Of a stretch of 64,000 nt of DNA, positions 44,630-54,378 are shown piece after piece. This DNA comes from Pseudomonas sp. GD04019. Its GTDB lineage: Bacteria > Pseudomonadota > Gammaproteobacteria > Pseudomonadales > Pseudomonadaceae. The notes below the pieces were generated by a model. The model worked only from the letters and a program-made list of their open reading frames with translations, was not told where the DNA came from and did no database searches. Both the position numbers and the translations under genes were made by a program. Location: NCBI RefSeq assembly GCF_029837695.1, contig NZ_JAOEEA010000004.1:1-64000 (forward strand). The letters are read 5' to 3'. Position 1 is the first letter of the stretch, and every line of letters starts with the position of its first letter.

Positions 44630-44845
44630 ATGACCATCAAAGCCATCAACGTGCGCAACCAGTTCAAGGGCAACATCAAGGAGATCGTGATTGGCGACGT
44701 GCTGTCGGAAATCGACGTGCAGACCGCCGCCGGCATCGTCACCTCGGTGATCACCACCCGCTCGGTGCGCGAGCTGGACCTGCAGGTGGGCAGCGAGGTG
44801 ATCGCCTTCGTCAAATCCACCGAGGTGTCGATCGCCAAGCTATGA
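44630..44845 (+). CDS. ssuF: SsuF, small molybdopterin-binding (TOBE/Mop-like) protein
   Basis: 71 residues from the ATG at 44630 (AAGGAG upstream). The sequence MTIKAINVRNQFKGNIKEI, then GDVLSEIDVQTAAGIVTSVITTRSV and VIAFVKSTEVSIAKL, is a Mop/TOBE domain. Mop domains bind oxyanions such as molybdate. SsuF is the last gene of the ssu operon in P. putida and P. aeruginosa and was reported to be needed there for full use of some organosulfur compounds. How it acts is not clear. Confidence 0.93.
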   Translation: MTIKAINVRNQFKGNIKEIVIGDVLSEIDVQTAAGIVTSVITTRSVRELDLQVGSEVIAFVKSTEVSIAKL

Positions 44846-44884
44846 GGTGGCTGGCCAGGCCAGGCCTGGGCGGTGGGCATGGGC

Positions 44885-44905
44885 GTAGGGCGGGTGAAAC
44901 CCGCG
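44885..44905. repeat. Single REP (GGGCGGGTGAAACCC)
   Basis: One arm of the RAYT-type REP, without a partner, 4 bp from the stop codon of the GGDEF/EAL gene and 40 bp after ssuF. It is probably the remnant of a REPIN. Confidence 0.85.
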
Positions 44906-44909
44906 TGGG

Positions 44910-47207
44910 TTACTGACGCGGCTGCGGAGTGCCCGCCTGCTCCAGCAGCCGTTCCGCCGGTTGTGGGCGGCCGAACCAGTAGCCCTGGCCGTAGCCACAG
45001 CCCATCTGGCGCAGATAGCTGGCCTGCTCCTCGGTCTCGATGCCTTCGGCCAGCACGCGCAGGCCCAGGCTCTGTCCGAGGTTGACCACGGCGTGGGCGA
45101 TGGCGGCGTCGGCACTGTCTTGCGGCAGGCCGCGGACGAAGCTCTGGTCGAGCTTGAGCTTGTGTACCGGCAGGCGCTTGAGCCGCGCCAGCGACGAATA
45201 GCCGGTGCCGAAGTCGTCGATGGCCAGGCGCACGCCCAGATGGTGCAGCTGGGTGAGCAGCTCCTCGGCCCGCTGCGGGTCGTCCATCACCGCGCTCTCG
45301 GTCACCTCCAGCTCCAGCTGCGCCGGGTCCAGCCCGGTTTCGCGCAGTACCCGCTCCACGCGCAGATCCAGCTCGCCGCGGCTGAACAGGCGGCTGGAGA
45401 CGTTCACCGCGATAAATTCCAGCTGCAGGCCCTGGGCCTGCCAGCGGCGCATCTGGCTGCAGGCCTGCTCCAGCACCCAGGCGTCGATGGCGCCGATCAG
45501 TCCGCTGTCCTCGGCCACCGGAATGAACTCGCCCGGCGGCACCAGGCCGCGCTCGGGATGCTGCCAGCGCACCAGAGCCTCGGCGCCGACCATCTGGCGG
45601 TCTTCCAGGCGGTGGATCGGCTGGTAGTGCACACGCAGCTGGTCCTGCTCCAGGGCCATGCGCAGCTCGGCTTCCAGGCGCACGCGCTGCTGGGCCTGGG
45701 CGGTCATGTCCTGGCTGTAGAAACTGAAGGTCTGGCGCCCGCTGCTCTTGGCGCGGAACAGCGCGGAGTCGGCATTGCGCAGCAGCTGCTCGACGCTGTC
45801 GCCGTCGTCGGGGAACAGGCTGATGCCGATGCTGGCGCCGATGAACAGCGTCTCGTCGTCCACCGTGAAGGGCTGGCTCAGGCTCTCCAACAGCTCCTGG
45901 GCCAGCTGTGAGGCCTGGTCGGCTTCGGCGCAGTCGCTGCTGAGCAGACCGAACTCGTCGCCGCCCAGGCGTGCCAGGGTAACGCTGGAGTCGACGGTCT
46001 CGCCCAGGCGCTCGCCGATCAGTTTGAGCAGCTGATCGCCGGTGTTGTGGCCGAGGCTCTCGTTGACGATCTTGAAGTGGTCCAGGTCGAGCAGCAGCAG
46101 GGCGCCACGGTGCTGCTCGCCGCGCCCGCGCTGGATGGCCTGTTCGATGCGCTCGCCGAACAGCAGGCGGTTGGGCAGGGCGGTCAGTGCGTCGTGGTGG
46201 GCCAGGTAGTCCAGTTCGTGCTGCGAGTGCTTGATCGCGCTGACATCGGAGAACACCGCCACGTAGTGGCTGAGATTGCCGTTCTCGTCGCGGATGCTGC
46301 GGATGCACTGCCACATGGGGAACACTTCGCCATCCTTGCGCCGGTTCCAGATCTCGCCGCTCCAGGTGCCGCGACTCTCCAGTGCGCGCCACAGGCTCTG
46401 GTAGAAGGCCGCGTCGTGCCTGCCGGACTTGAGCAGGGTGGGCAGCTTGCCCAGGACCTCCTCGACGGCGTAGCCGGTGATGCGGGTGAAGGCGGGGTTG
46501 ATGTGGACGATGCGCTGGTCGCGGTCGGTGACCAGCACGCCTTCCAGGGTGCTGTCGAATACCGCGGCAGCCTGGCGCAGGCTGTCCTCGTCGGCGCGAC
46601 GCTGGGTGATGTCGCTGGCGGTGCCGATGAAGCGGCTGGGCTGGCCGGCGTCGTCCAGCAGCATCCGGCCACGGAAGTGCAGCCAGCGATAGGCGCCGTC
46701 ACGATGGCGCAGGCGGAAGCTGCTCTCGTAGTGCGGCATGCGCTCCCTCACCAGAGCCTTCAGACGCTGCCCGGCCAGGGCCTGGTCCTCGGGGTGCAGG
46801 CGCGACAACCAGGACGCACCGGTGGCGCCGAGCTCCTCGGGTGTGTAACCAAGCATGTCGCAATAGTGCCGCGAGTAGTACACCTGGTCGCTCTTCATGT
46901 CCCAGTCCCACAAACCCTCCTGGGCCGAGTCCAGGGCCAGGGCCAGGCGTCCCTCGCTGTGCTTCAGGGCACTGCTTATGCGCCTTTGCTCCAGGCGGTG
47001 CTGACTCAGCGCGCAATACAGGACGAAACCGGTGACCAGCACGAAGGCAAGGCCCTTGAGCGTCTGGTAGTTGGCCAGCGTCTCGCGGTCGAGACCCAGC
47101 CCCAGGAGCAATGTGTCGCTGCAGAAAATCCACAGGACGGCGACGATCAGGTAGGCGAGGGCGAGCTGTAGAGGGCTGCGCTGGAATTTCATCGGTGGGC
47201 CGGCCAT
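44910..47207 (-). CDS. Membrane-anchored PAS-PAS-GGDEF-EAL protein (c-di-GMP turnover)
   Basis: 765 residues if started at the ATG at 47205-47207; a GTG at 47228 and an ATG at 47192 are alternatives, none with a strong ribosome site. Two N-terminal membrane helices (about 12-33 and 48-68) are followed by PAS domains at about 80-205 and 210-330. A GGDEF domain with an intact GGDEF motif follows (about 415-419, no RxxD I-site upstream), then an EAL domain with the EAL motif near 543-545. It may make and/or degrade c-di-GMP. It is divergent from desA, as the PAO1 gene PA0285 is next to PA0286, so it is probably that orthologue. Confidence 0.9.
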   Translation of the reverse strand: MAGPPMKFQRSPLQLALAYLIVAVLWIFCSDTLLLGLGLDRETLANYQTLKGLAFVLVTGFVLYCALSQHRLEQRRISSALKHSEGRLALALDSAQEGLWDWDMKSDQVYYSRHYCDMLGYTPEELGATGASWLSRLHPEDQALAGQRLKALVRERMPHYESSFRLRHRDGAYRWLHFRGRMLLDDAGQPSRFIGTASDITQRRADEDSLRQAAAVFDSTLEGVLVTDRDQRIVHINPAFTRITGYAVEEVLGKLPTLLKSGRHDAAFYQSLWRALESRGTWSGEIWNRRKDGEVFPMWQCIRSIRDENGNLSHYVAVFSDVSAIKHSQHELDYLAHHDALTALPNRLLFGERIEQAIQRGRGEQHRGALLLLDLDHFKIVNESLGHNTGDQLLKLIGERLGETVDSSVTLARLGGDEFGLLSSDCAEADQASQLAQELLESLSQPFTVDDETLFIGASIGISLFPDDGDSVEQLLRNADSALFRAKSSGRQTFSFYSQDMTAQAQQRVRLEAELRMALEQDQLRVHYQPIHRLEDRQMVGAEALVRWQHPERGLVPPGEFIPVAEDSGLIGAIDAWVLEQACSQMRRWQAQGLQLEFIAVNVSSRLFSRGELDLRVERVLRETGLDPAQLELEVTESAVMDDPQRAEELLTQLHHLGVRLAIDDFGTGYSSLARLKRLPVHKLKLDQSFVRGLPQDSADAAIAHAVVNLGQSLGLRVLAEGIETEEQASYLRQMGCGYGQGYWFGRPQPAERLLEQAGTPQPRQ

Positions 47208-47355
47208 GGCGGACGTGAGCTGCCGCACATTATAGATAAGCGGCCATCCAGTGCATTCTCGTCTAACGCTGCACTGGCATTCTCCCCCGGCTTGGGGATA
47301 ATGCCCGGGAGACTGGGTTTACAGTCGTTCTCTTCCCCGCGAGGCTACACCCTTC

Positions 47356-48540
47356 ATGTGGTACAACGGTTTTCTCGACCTGTCGCCGTGGCAACTGGTG
47401 GCAGTCACTCTCGTAATGACCCACATCACCATCGTCAGCGTCACCGTCTACCTGCACCGTTACTCGGCGCACCGCGCGCTGGAGCTGCACCCGGCGCTCA
47501 AGCACTTCTTCCGTTTCTGGCTGTGGATCAGCACTGGTCAGAACACCCGCGAGTGGACCGCCATCCATCGCAAGCACCACGCCAAATGCGAGACCGTCGA
47601 CGACCCGCACAGCCCGGTGATCAAGGGCCTGGGCACCGTGCTGCGCAAGGGCGCCGAGCTGTACCAGGCAGAGGCGAAGAACGAGGAGACCCTGCGCATC
47701 TACGGCAAGAACTGCCCGGATGACTGGCTCGAGCGCAACGTCTACAGCCGCTTCCCGATGGGCGGCATCATCCTCATGGCAGTCATCGACCTGGCCCTGT
47801 TCGGCGTGCTCGGCATGACCGTGTGGGCGGTGCAGATGATGTGGATTCCGGTGTGGGCGGCGGGCGTGATCAACGGCCTCGGCCATGCCGTCGGCTACCG
47901 CAACTTCGAGTGCCGCGACGCCGCCACCAACCTGGTGCCCTGGGGCATCCTGATCGGCGGCGAAGAGCTGCACAACAACCACCACACCTACCCCAACAGC
48001 GCCAAGCTGTCGGTGAAGAAGTGGGAGTTCGACATGGGCTGGGCCTGGATCCAGCTGTTCAGCTTCCTGCGCCTGGCCAAGGTGCAGCGCGTGGCGCCCA
48101 TCGCCCACCGCGTCGAGGGCAAGCACAGCCTGGACATGGACACCGCCATGGCCATCCTCAACAACCGTTTCCAGATCATGGCGCAGTACCGCAAGCTGGT
48201 GATCAAGCCGCTGGTCAAACAGGAACTGGCCAAGGCCGACGAGTCGGTGCGCCACCTGTTCCGCCGCGCCAAGCGCCTGCTGTCGCGCGAGACCAGTCTG
48301 CTCGACGAGAGCCACCAGGCGCGCATCGCCGCGATGCTGGAGCAGAGCCAGGCGCTCAAGGTGATCTACGAGAAGCGCATCGCCCTGCAGCAGATCTGGG
48401 TCAAGACCAGCAGCAACGGCCACGACATGCTCGAAGCGATCAAGCAGTGGGTGCACGAGGCCGAGGCCAGCGGCATCCAGTCCCTGCGCGACTTCGCCGA
48501 ACAGCTGAAAACCTACTCGCTGCGCCCGGCCGCGGCCTGA
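47356..48540 (+). CDS. desA: Membrane fatty-acyl delta-9 desaturase DesA
   Basis: 394 residues. The three His boxes of membrane di-iron desaturases are present: HRYSAH (34-39), HRKHH (71-75) and HNNHH (205-209), with hydrophobic segments between them. A long hydrophilic helical C-terminal part follows from about 240. It introduces a double bond into saturated acyl chains of membrane lipids with O2; in P. aeruginosa DesA (PA0286) acts on phospholipid acyl chains. It is divergent from the GGDEF/EAL gene. A strong terminator follows. Confidence 0.94.
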   Translation: MWYNGFLDLSPWQLVAVTLVMTHITIVSVTVYLHRYSAHRALELHPALKHFFRFWLWISTGQNTREWTAIHRKHHAKCETVDDPHSPVIKGLGTVLRKGAELYQAEAKNEETLRIYGKNCPDDWLERNVYSRFPMGGIILMAVIDLALFGVLGMTVWAVQMMWIPVWAAGVINGLGHAVGYRNFECRDAATNLVPWGILIGGEELHNNHHTYPNSAKLSVKKWEFDMGWAWIQLFSFLRLAKVQRVAPIAHRVEGKHSLDMDTAMAILNNRFQIMAQYRKLVIKPLVKQELAKADESVRHLFRRAKRLLSRETSLLDESHQARIAAMLEQSQALKVIYEKRIALQQIWVKTSSNGHDMLEAIKQWVHEAEASGIQSLRDFAEQLKTYSLRPAAA

Positions 48541-48556
48541 GTTTCGCTGCTCCGAC

Positions 48557-48582
48557 AAAGCCCGCCCACTGGCGGGCTTTTT
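48557..48582 (+). terminator. Rho-independent terminator of desA
   Basis: A 10-bp stem AAAGCCCGCC / GGCGGGCTTT, loop CACT, followed by TT (TTTTT in total with the stem end), 16 bp after the desA stop. Confidence 0.9.
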
Positions 48583-48723
48583 CGTTTCAGGCCGCGCCCG
48601 GCGCACTGAAAATACCTCTGGCGGCGACTCAAGGGATCGCGGTGCCCCGCCGATAGATTCCGACACATGGCGCAACAATCCCCGCCTATGCTCAATCTGT
48701 TCTCTCATGGATCAGAGGTGCTT

Positions 48724-50040
48724 ATGTTCGGTTCCGGTCTTCGCAATGAGTTGCAGCAGTGCCAAGCCAAGCTCGCCTCCAACCAGCAGACGCTGGATGC
48801 CATCCGCCAAACCATGGCGTTGATCGAGTTCACCCCGCAGGGCGAGATTCTCGATGCCAACGAGCCGTTTCTGGCTACGGTGGGCTATCGGCTCGACGAG
48901 ATACGTGGCCAGCACCATCGCATGTTCTGTTCCCAGGAACTGCTCTCCAGCCCGGCATACGCGCAGTTCTGGCAGCGCCTGGCCAACGGCGAGAGCTTCA
49001 GCGATCGCTTCATGCGCTTGGCCAAGGGAGGGCGGGAGATCTGGCTGGAGGCCAGCTACCTGCCGGTGCGTGACCCGCAGGGTCGGGTAGCCAAGGTGAT
49101 CAAGGTGGCCACCGACATCAGCGACCAGGTGAATGCCGAGCATCAGCACCAGAGCCTGCTCAATGCGATCAATCGTTCGATGGCGGTGATCGAGTTCAAC
49201 ACCAGGGGCGAGGTGGTGACGGCCAATGACAACTTCATGCAGACCATGGGTTATCGCCTGGAGGAGATCCGCGGCAAGCACCACAGCCAGTTCTGCGAGC
49301 GCGAGGAGGCCAATAGCGAGGCCTATCGGCGCTTCTGGCAGCGCCTGAACCAGGGCGAGTTCATTTCCGACCGCTTCAAGCGCATCTCCAAGTCAGGCCA
49401 TGTGGTATGGCTGCGCGCCACCTACAACCCGCTGTATGACGCCACCGGGCAGCTGTATGGCGTGGTCAAGTTCGCCAGCGACATCACCGCCCAGGTCGAG
49501 CGCCGCGAAGCCGAGGCGGCGGCGGCACAGCTGGCTTTCGACAGCGCGCGCGAGACCGATTCCAGCGCGGTCAAGGGCGCCGGCACGGTCGATGAAGCGG
49601 TGCAGATGGTGCGCGGCATTGCCGACGAGCTGGGCCAGGTGGCCGACAAGGTCGGCGCGCTCAGCGAGCAATCCGAGCGCATCAGCAGCATCGTCCAGGT
49701 GATCCGCGGGATCGCCGAGCAGACCAATCTGTTGGCCCTCAACGCGGCCATCGAGGCGGCGCGTGCCGGCGAGCAGGGACGTGGCTTCGCCGTGGTCGCC
49801 GACGAGGTGCGCAACCTAGCGGCGCGCACCAGCCAGGCGACCGTGGAGATCAACGACGTGGTGCGCCTCAACCATGAGCTGGCCCAGCAGGCGGTCGGCG
49901 GCATGTCGGGCAGCAAGACCAAGGCAGAGCAGGGTGTGGAACTGGTCAACCGTGCCGGTGAGGTGATGCAGGGGATCCGTAGCGAGGCGCAGCGCGTGGT
50001 GGATGCCATAGGCCAGTTCACCCAGGCTATGCAGGACTGA
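48724..50040 (+). CDS. Soluble two-PAS chemotaxis transducer, BdlA-like
   Basis: 438 residues from the ATG at 48724 (GAGG 6 nt upstream); an upstream ATG at 48667 lacks a ribosome site. There is no membrane helix. Two PAS domains of the same type (about 25-135 and 148-258, each with the GYRL-(D/E)-EIRG(Q/K)HH motif) precede a methyl-accepting signalling domain whose hairpin tip reads [20 protein letters not shown]. Only one half of the usual long coiled coil lies upstream of the tip, so it is a short cytoplasmic transducer like BdlA, the biofilm-dispersal protein of P. aeruginosa, or Aer-type redox sensors. The signal is unknown. Confidence 0.9.
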   Translation: MFGSGLRNELQQCQAKLASNQQTLDAIRQTMALIEFTPQGEILDANEPFLATVGYRLDEIRGQHHRMFCSQELLSSPAYAQFWQRLANGESFSDRFMRLAKGGREIWLEASYLPVRDPQGRVAKVIKVATDISDQVNAEHQHQSLLNAINRSMAVIEFNTRGEVVTANDNFMQTMGYRLEEIRGKHHSQFCEREEANSEAYRRFWQRLNQGEFISDRFKRISKSGHVVWLRATYNPLYDATGQLYGVVKFASDITAQVERREAEAAAAQLAFDSARETDSSAVKGAGTVDEAVQMVRGIADELGQVADKVGALSEQSERISSIVQVIRGIAEQTNLLALNAAIEAARAGEQGRGFAVVADEVRNLAARTSQATVEINDVVRLNHELAQQAVGGMSGSKTKAEQGVELVNRAGEVMQGIRSEAQRVVDAIGQFTQAMQD

Positions 50041-50059
50041 ACACGACCCGGCCCGCGTG

Positions 50060-50089
50060 AAAAAAGCCCGCCGATCGGCGGGCTTTTTT
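50060..50089. terminator. Bidirectional terminator between the PAS transducer and aguA
   Basis: A perfect palindrome, AAAAAAGCCCGCCGA / TCGGCGGGCTTTTTT, gives a strong hairpin with a T-run on both strands, between two convergent genes. Confidence 0.95.
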
Positions 50090-50100
50090 GTGGGCGGCGA

Positions 50101-51207
50101 TCAGCGCTGTTGCGGCGCCGGCTGCTGCTGGGTGATGCAATGTATGTTGCCGCCACCGAGGAGGATCTCGCGGCCCGGCACCATGACCACGCGGTGCTCG
50201 GGGAACACGCGCTGGAGGATGGCGCGGGCTTCCTCGTCCTTGGCGTCGTCGAAGCTCGGCGCGACGATGCCGCCGTTGACGATCAGGAAGTTGACGTAGG
50301 AACCGGCCAGGCGGATCGACGGATCGCGCTCCTGGGTGCCCTCGGCGGCGTCGACGCCGGCGCACTCTTCCTCGCTGGCGTGGATCGGGCCGGGGATCGG
50401 CATCTTGTGCACCACCAGCTTGCGGCCCTTGGCGTCGCGGGCGCTCTCCAGTACCTGCATGGCCGCCTGGCAGCGCGGGTAGTTGGGATCGTTGACATCG
50501 TCGGTCCAGGCCAGCAGCACTTCGCCCGGGCGTACGTAGCAGCAGAAGTTGTCGACGTGGCCGTCGGTCTCGTCGTTGAACAGGCCGTCCGGCAGCCAGA
50601 TCACCGTGTCGATGGCCAGGTGCTCATTGAGGATCTGCTCGATCTGCTCGCGGGTCAGGTGCGGGTTGCGGTTCTTGTTGAGCAGGCATTCCTCGGTGGT
50701 GATCAGGGTGCCTTCGCCATCGACATGGATGGAGCCGCCTTCCAGCACGAAGCCCTCGGTGCGGTAGCGGTCGCGGCGCTCGATCCCGAGGATCTTGCTG
50801 GCCACCTGGTCGTCGCGCTGCCACGGCCAGTACAGGCCGCCGTCGAAGCCACCCCAGGCGTTGAAGGTCCAGTCCACGCCACGCACTTCGCCACTGGCGT
50901 TGATGACGAAGGTCGGGCCGGTGTCGCGCACCCAGGCGTCGTCGGTGGTGATTTCCACCAGGCGGATGCCGCTACCTTCCAGGCGGGCGCGGGCGTTTTC
51001 GTACTGGCCGGCGGACACGCAGATGGTCACCGGCTCGAACTCGGCGATGGCGCGCGCCACGGCGGTGAAGGCGGCCTGCGCCGGCTTGCCGCCGAGGCGC
51101 CAGTTGTCCGGGCGCTCGGGCCAGACCATCCAGGTCTGGCTGTGGGGTTCCCACTCGGCGGGCATGCGGAAGCCGTCGGCGCGTGGGGTGCTGTTGAGGG
51201 TGGTCAT
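50101..51207 (-). CDS. aguA: Agmatine deiminase AguA
   Basis: 368 residues from the ATG at 51205-51207 (AGGAG upstream). It is a guanidine-modifying enzyme: [27 protein letters not shown] at the start, [39 protein letters not shown], and the C-terminal [13 protein letters not shown] with the catalytic Cys357, as in the P. aeruginosa enzyme. It hydrolyses agmatine to N-carbamoylputrescine and ammonia. It is the second gene after aguB on the minus strand, separated from it by a REPIN. Confidence 0.96.
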   Translation of the reverse strand: MTTLNSTPRADGFRMPAEWEPHSQTWMVWPERPDNWRLGGKPAQAAFTAVARAIAEFEPVTICVSAGQYENARARLEGSGIRLVEITTDDAWVRDTGPTFVINASGEVRGVDWTFNAWGGFDGGLYWPWQRDDQVASKILGIERRDRYRTEGFVLEGGSIHVDGEGTLITTEECLLNKNRNPHLTREQIEQILNEHLAIDTVIWLPDGLFNDETDGHVDNFCCYVRPGEVLLAWTDDVNDPNYPRCQAAMQVLESARDAKGRKLVVHKMPIPGPIHASEEECAGVDAAEGTQERDPSIRLAGSYVNFLIVNGGIVAPSFDDAKDEEARAILQRVFPEHRVVMVPGREILLGGGNIHCITQQQPAPQQR

Positions 51208-51218
51208 TTCCTGCTCCT

Positions 51219-51276
51219 GTAGCCCGGATGTCATCCGGGGTTCGTTGTTCTGGGGTTCCCGGATTGCATCCGGGCT
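51219..51276. repeat. REPIN with GTAGCCCGG arms between aguB and aguA
   Basis: Imperfect arms at 51219-51240 and 51257-51276; same type as 17677-17734 and 44550-44608. It lies within the aguBA transcription unit. Confidence 0.88.
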
Positions 51277-51312
51277 GCTGTGCCGGGCCCTCGTGGAGCC
51301 GGCGCCGGTGAG

Positions 51313-52194
<882 letters not shown>

Positions 52195-52299
52195 GGAGCA
52201 CCTCGGTGGAGCATGCAAAGAGGTCTTCTGACACTAGCAGAGACCCATGGCTGCGCCCCGCTGCGGGGTCGGGCAGGACGATGAATGCCCAATTTATAT

Positions 52300-52313
52300 C
52301 CGATAAAAATCGG
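52300..52313. promoter_or_regulatory. Candidate AguR operator CCGAT-AAAA-ATCGG upstream of aguB
   Basis: A perfect 5-bp inverted repeat with a 4-nt spacer in an AT-rich stretch, 106 bp upstream of the aguB start. A second site with the same arms and spacing lies at 52451-52464. Confidence 0.6.
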
Positions 52314-52450
52314 CTTTAAAAGAAGAATTACTGACCCTTATCGAAAATAAACGTCTATTTGCGGATATATATTGAGCTGATAGGCGCAGCCAAAGCCTGA
52401 ATGGCAGGGCGATTGCCCGCCGAAGGGGCAAATGAGCAGTCGAGAGTTAG

Positions 52451-52464
52451 CCGATGGATATCGG
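52451..52464. promoter_or_regulatory. Second candidate AguR operator CCGAT-GGAT-ATCGG
   Basis: It has the same CCGAT-N4-ATCGG structure as 52300-52313, 1 bp downstream of the aguR stop codon. Paired sites 151 bp apart could allow looping or cooperative repression of aguBA. A role as a weak terminator of aguR is possible but there is no T-run. Confidence 0.5.
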
Positions 52465-52465
52465 C

Positions 52466-53107
52466 TTATGACAGCGGTTTTTCGCGCTTGGGCAAGGCGG
52501 GCGGCAGGTACATGGCCAGGTAGGCGTCGAACACGCGCATGCCTTCCTCGGCCATGCGCGGGGTGATCTCGCCGTGCAGCTGCACGGCGCGGGCATAGAC
52601 CCGGTCGCCCAGCTCCATGGCCAGGGCGAACACGTCGATGTCGCTGGGCAACTGCGGCAGCGGAAAATGGCGGTCGAATACCGCCTGCATCAGGCGACCC
52701 AGTTCCAGGTCATGCTGGCGGTCGGCCTGGATCACTTCGGCCAGGCCGTGCTGGGCCAGGATCAGCTGGCGCGCGGCGCTGTCGCCGGCGTAGATCGCCA
52801 GCATGCGCTCCTCGATGACACGCGACAGGTCGCGCCAGTCGCGCAACGTGGCGTGCTCCACCGGCTCCAGCAGGCAGTCGCGGAAGGCGGCGTGGATGTC
52901 GGCGGTCAGCGCCTCGAGCAATGCCGGCACGCTGGCGAAGAAGTGATACACGGAAGAGGGCGGAATGTCCGCGCGCTCGGCCACCGCATAAATGGTCAGG
53001 CCGGCGAAGCCCTGGCTGCTGAGCAGATCGCGCGCCGCCCCGAGAATCAGGTCGATGCGCGCCTGGCTGCTGGCGCGGGGCTTGCGGGGGCTTGCGGTGC
53101 GGGTCAT
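52466..53107 (-). CDS. aguR: TetR-family regulator AguR
   Basis: 213 residues from the ATG at 53105-53107 (AGGAG 9 nt upstream). The N-terminal HTH (about 17-65; RIDLILGAARDLLSSQGFAGL then YAVAERADIPPSSVYHFF) is of TetR type, and the C-terminal helical domain binds the ligand. The gene precedes aguB and aguA on the same strand. In P. aeruginosa AguR represses aguBA and is released by agmatine and N-carbamoylputrescine. It is 97 bp downstream of a polyamine-binding-protein gene. Confidence 0.93.
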   Translation of the reverse strand: MTRTASPRKPRASSQARIDLILGAARDLLSSQGFAGLTIYAVAERADIPPSSVYHFFASVPALLEALTADIHAAFRDCLLEPVEHATLRDWRDLSRVIEERMLAIYAGDSAARQLILAQHGLAEVIQADRQHDLELGRLMQAVFDRHFPLPQLPSDIDVFALAMELGDRVYARAVQLHGEITPRMAEEGMRVFDAYLAMYLPPALPKREKPLS

Positions 53108-53203
53108 GCCGGTCTCCTGTCCGTGGCAGGCGCTATTGGACGCCAGACGGACGGGTGAGGCAAGCCGCCCCCGGGGAGGGGGCGCAGATCGCAAGCAGGC
53201 TCT

Positions 53204-54259
53204 TTAGCTGCCGTCGCGGAAGCGGTTCCACACTTCGTCGCGGGCGCTCTTCAGCTTGTCCGACAGCGGCATCAGCGCGAACAGGCGATTCTTGGCGCCG
53301 TCCAGATTGCGTCCCAGCTGCTCGCGCAGCTTGGGCTCGAGGAACTGCTGGGCCTCGGTGTTGGCGCTGGGGTATAGCGTCTCGCTGCTGATCTGCGCGG
53401 CCACCTGTGGCTGCATCAGGTAGTCGATGAACTGGTGCGCCAGGTCGGCGCGGCGCGCGCTGGCCGGGATCACCAGGTTGTCGATGAACAGGGTGGAGCC
53501 TTCTTCCGGCACCACGAACTGCACCGGTTGGCCGGCATCGCTGGCGCCCAGGGCGTCGCCGACCCAGGCCACGGCCACGCACAGCTTGCCCTGGTTGAGG
53601 TCGTCGATATAGCGCTCGCTGTCCACGTAGCGCAGGTTCGGGCGCAGGCCCTGGAGGGTCTCGCCGGCCTTGCGGATGCGTCCCGGCGAGCTGTTGCTGA
53701 AGCTGCGGCCCTGATAGCTGAGCAGGTTGTAGAGCAGCTCGTCCGGGGCATCCAGCACGCTGATGCCGCAGCCGGTCAGCTTGGCGCTCTGCGCCGGGTC
53801 GAACAGCAGGCTCCAGCTGTTTGGCAGCGGGCCGCCATAGGCCGCCTCGGCCTGCGGCGTGTTGATCGCCAGGCCCACTGCGCCCCACAGGTAGGGCACG
53901 GCATAGCGGTTCTGCGGGTCGACCGCGGCCAGCTTGCTCAGCAGCTGCTTGTCCAGGTGCTTGCGGTTGGGCAGACGGGAGAGATCCAGCGGCTGCACCA
54001 GGCCGGCCTTAATCAGCGGCGGCAGGTCGTTCTGCGAGGGTACGGCGATGTCGATGCTCTCGCCGCTGGCGAGGATCTTGTCGAGCTCCTCGGCCGAGGC
54101 ATAGGTGTGGTACTCGACGGCGATGCCGGTGGCCTTGGTGAAGTCCTCCAGCACCTGCGGCGCGATGTAGTCGTTCCAGTTGTAGACCCGGATGCTGTCG
54201 GCGGCGGCCGCCAGTCCGGGGGCGAGGGCCAGCAGCAGCGGAGCAAGAATGCGAAACAT
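53204..54259 (-). CDS. PotF-like polyamine-binding periplasmic protein
   Basis: 351 residues from the ATG at 54257-54259 with AGGAGG upstream. The signal peptide ends PGLAAA before ADSIRVYNWNDYIAPQVLEDFTK, the polyamine-binding signature. It is a paralogue of SpuD and SpuE but more divergent: YHTYASAEELDKILASGESIDI instead of YDVFDSNE, and VPYLWGAVGLAIN. It matches the position of PA0295 in PAO1, a putative polyamine-binding protein next to aguR. No permease lies nearby on this strand. The ligand could be agmatine or putrescine. Confidence 0.88.
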   Translation of the reverse strand: MFRILAPLLLALAPGLAAAADSIRVYNWNDYIAPQVLEDFTKATGIAVEYHTYASAEELDKILASGESIDIAVPSQNDLPPLIKAGLVQPLDLSRLPNRKHLDKQLLSKLAAVDPQNRYAVPYLWGAVGLAINTPQAEAAYGGPLPNSWSLLFDPAQSAKLTGCGISVLDAPDELLYNLLSYQGRSFSNSSPGRIRKAGETLQGLRPNLRYVDSERYIDDLNQGKLCVAVAWVGDALGASDAGQPVQFVVPEEGSTLFIDNLVIPASARRADLAHQFIDYLMQPQVAAQISSETLYPSANTEAQQFLEPKLREQLGRNLDGAKNRLFALMPLSDKLKSARDEVWNRFRDGS

Positions 54260-54337
54260 GACGACCTCCTTGGCGAAATGATGGGCAAGGCTTCGCCACT
54301 CCGCGCGCGGGGCGGGATGGCAGAACCTGGGCAGTAG

Positions 54338-54367
54338 AAAAAACAACGCCGGCACTGGGGCCGGCGT
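54338..54367 (-). terminator. Rho-independent terminator of spuI
   Basis: The stem ACGCCGGC / GCCGGCGT (loop ACTGGG, 54346-54367) is followed on the minus strand by TTGTTTTTT (54338-54345). It separates spuI from the binding-protein gene. Confidence 0.88.
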
Positions 54368-54378
54368 CGGGTGTTGCG

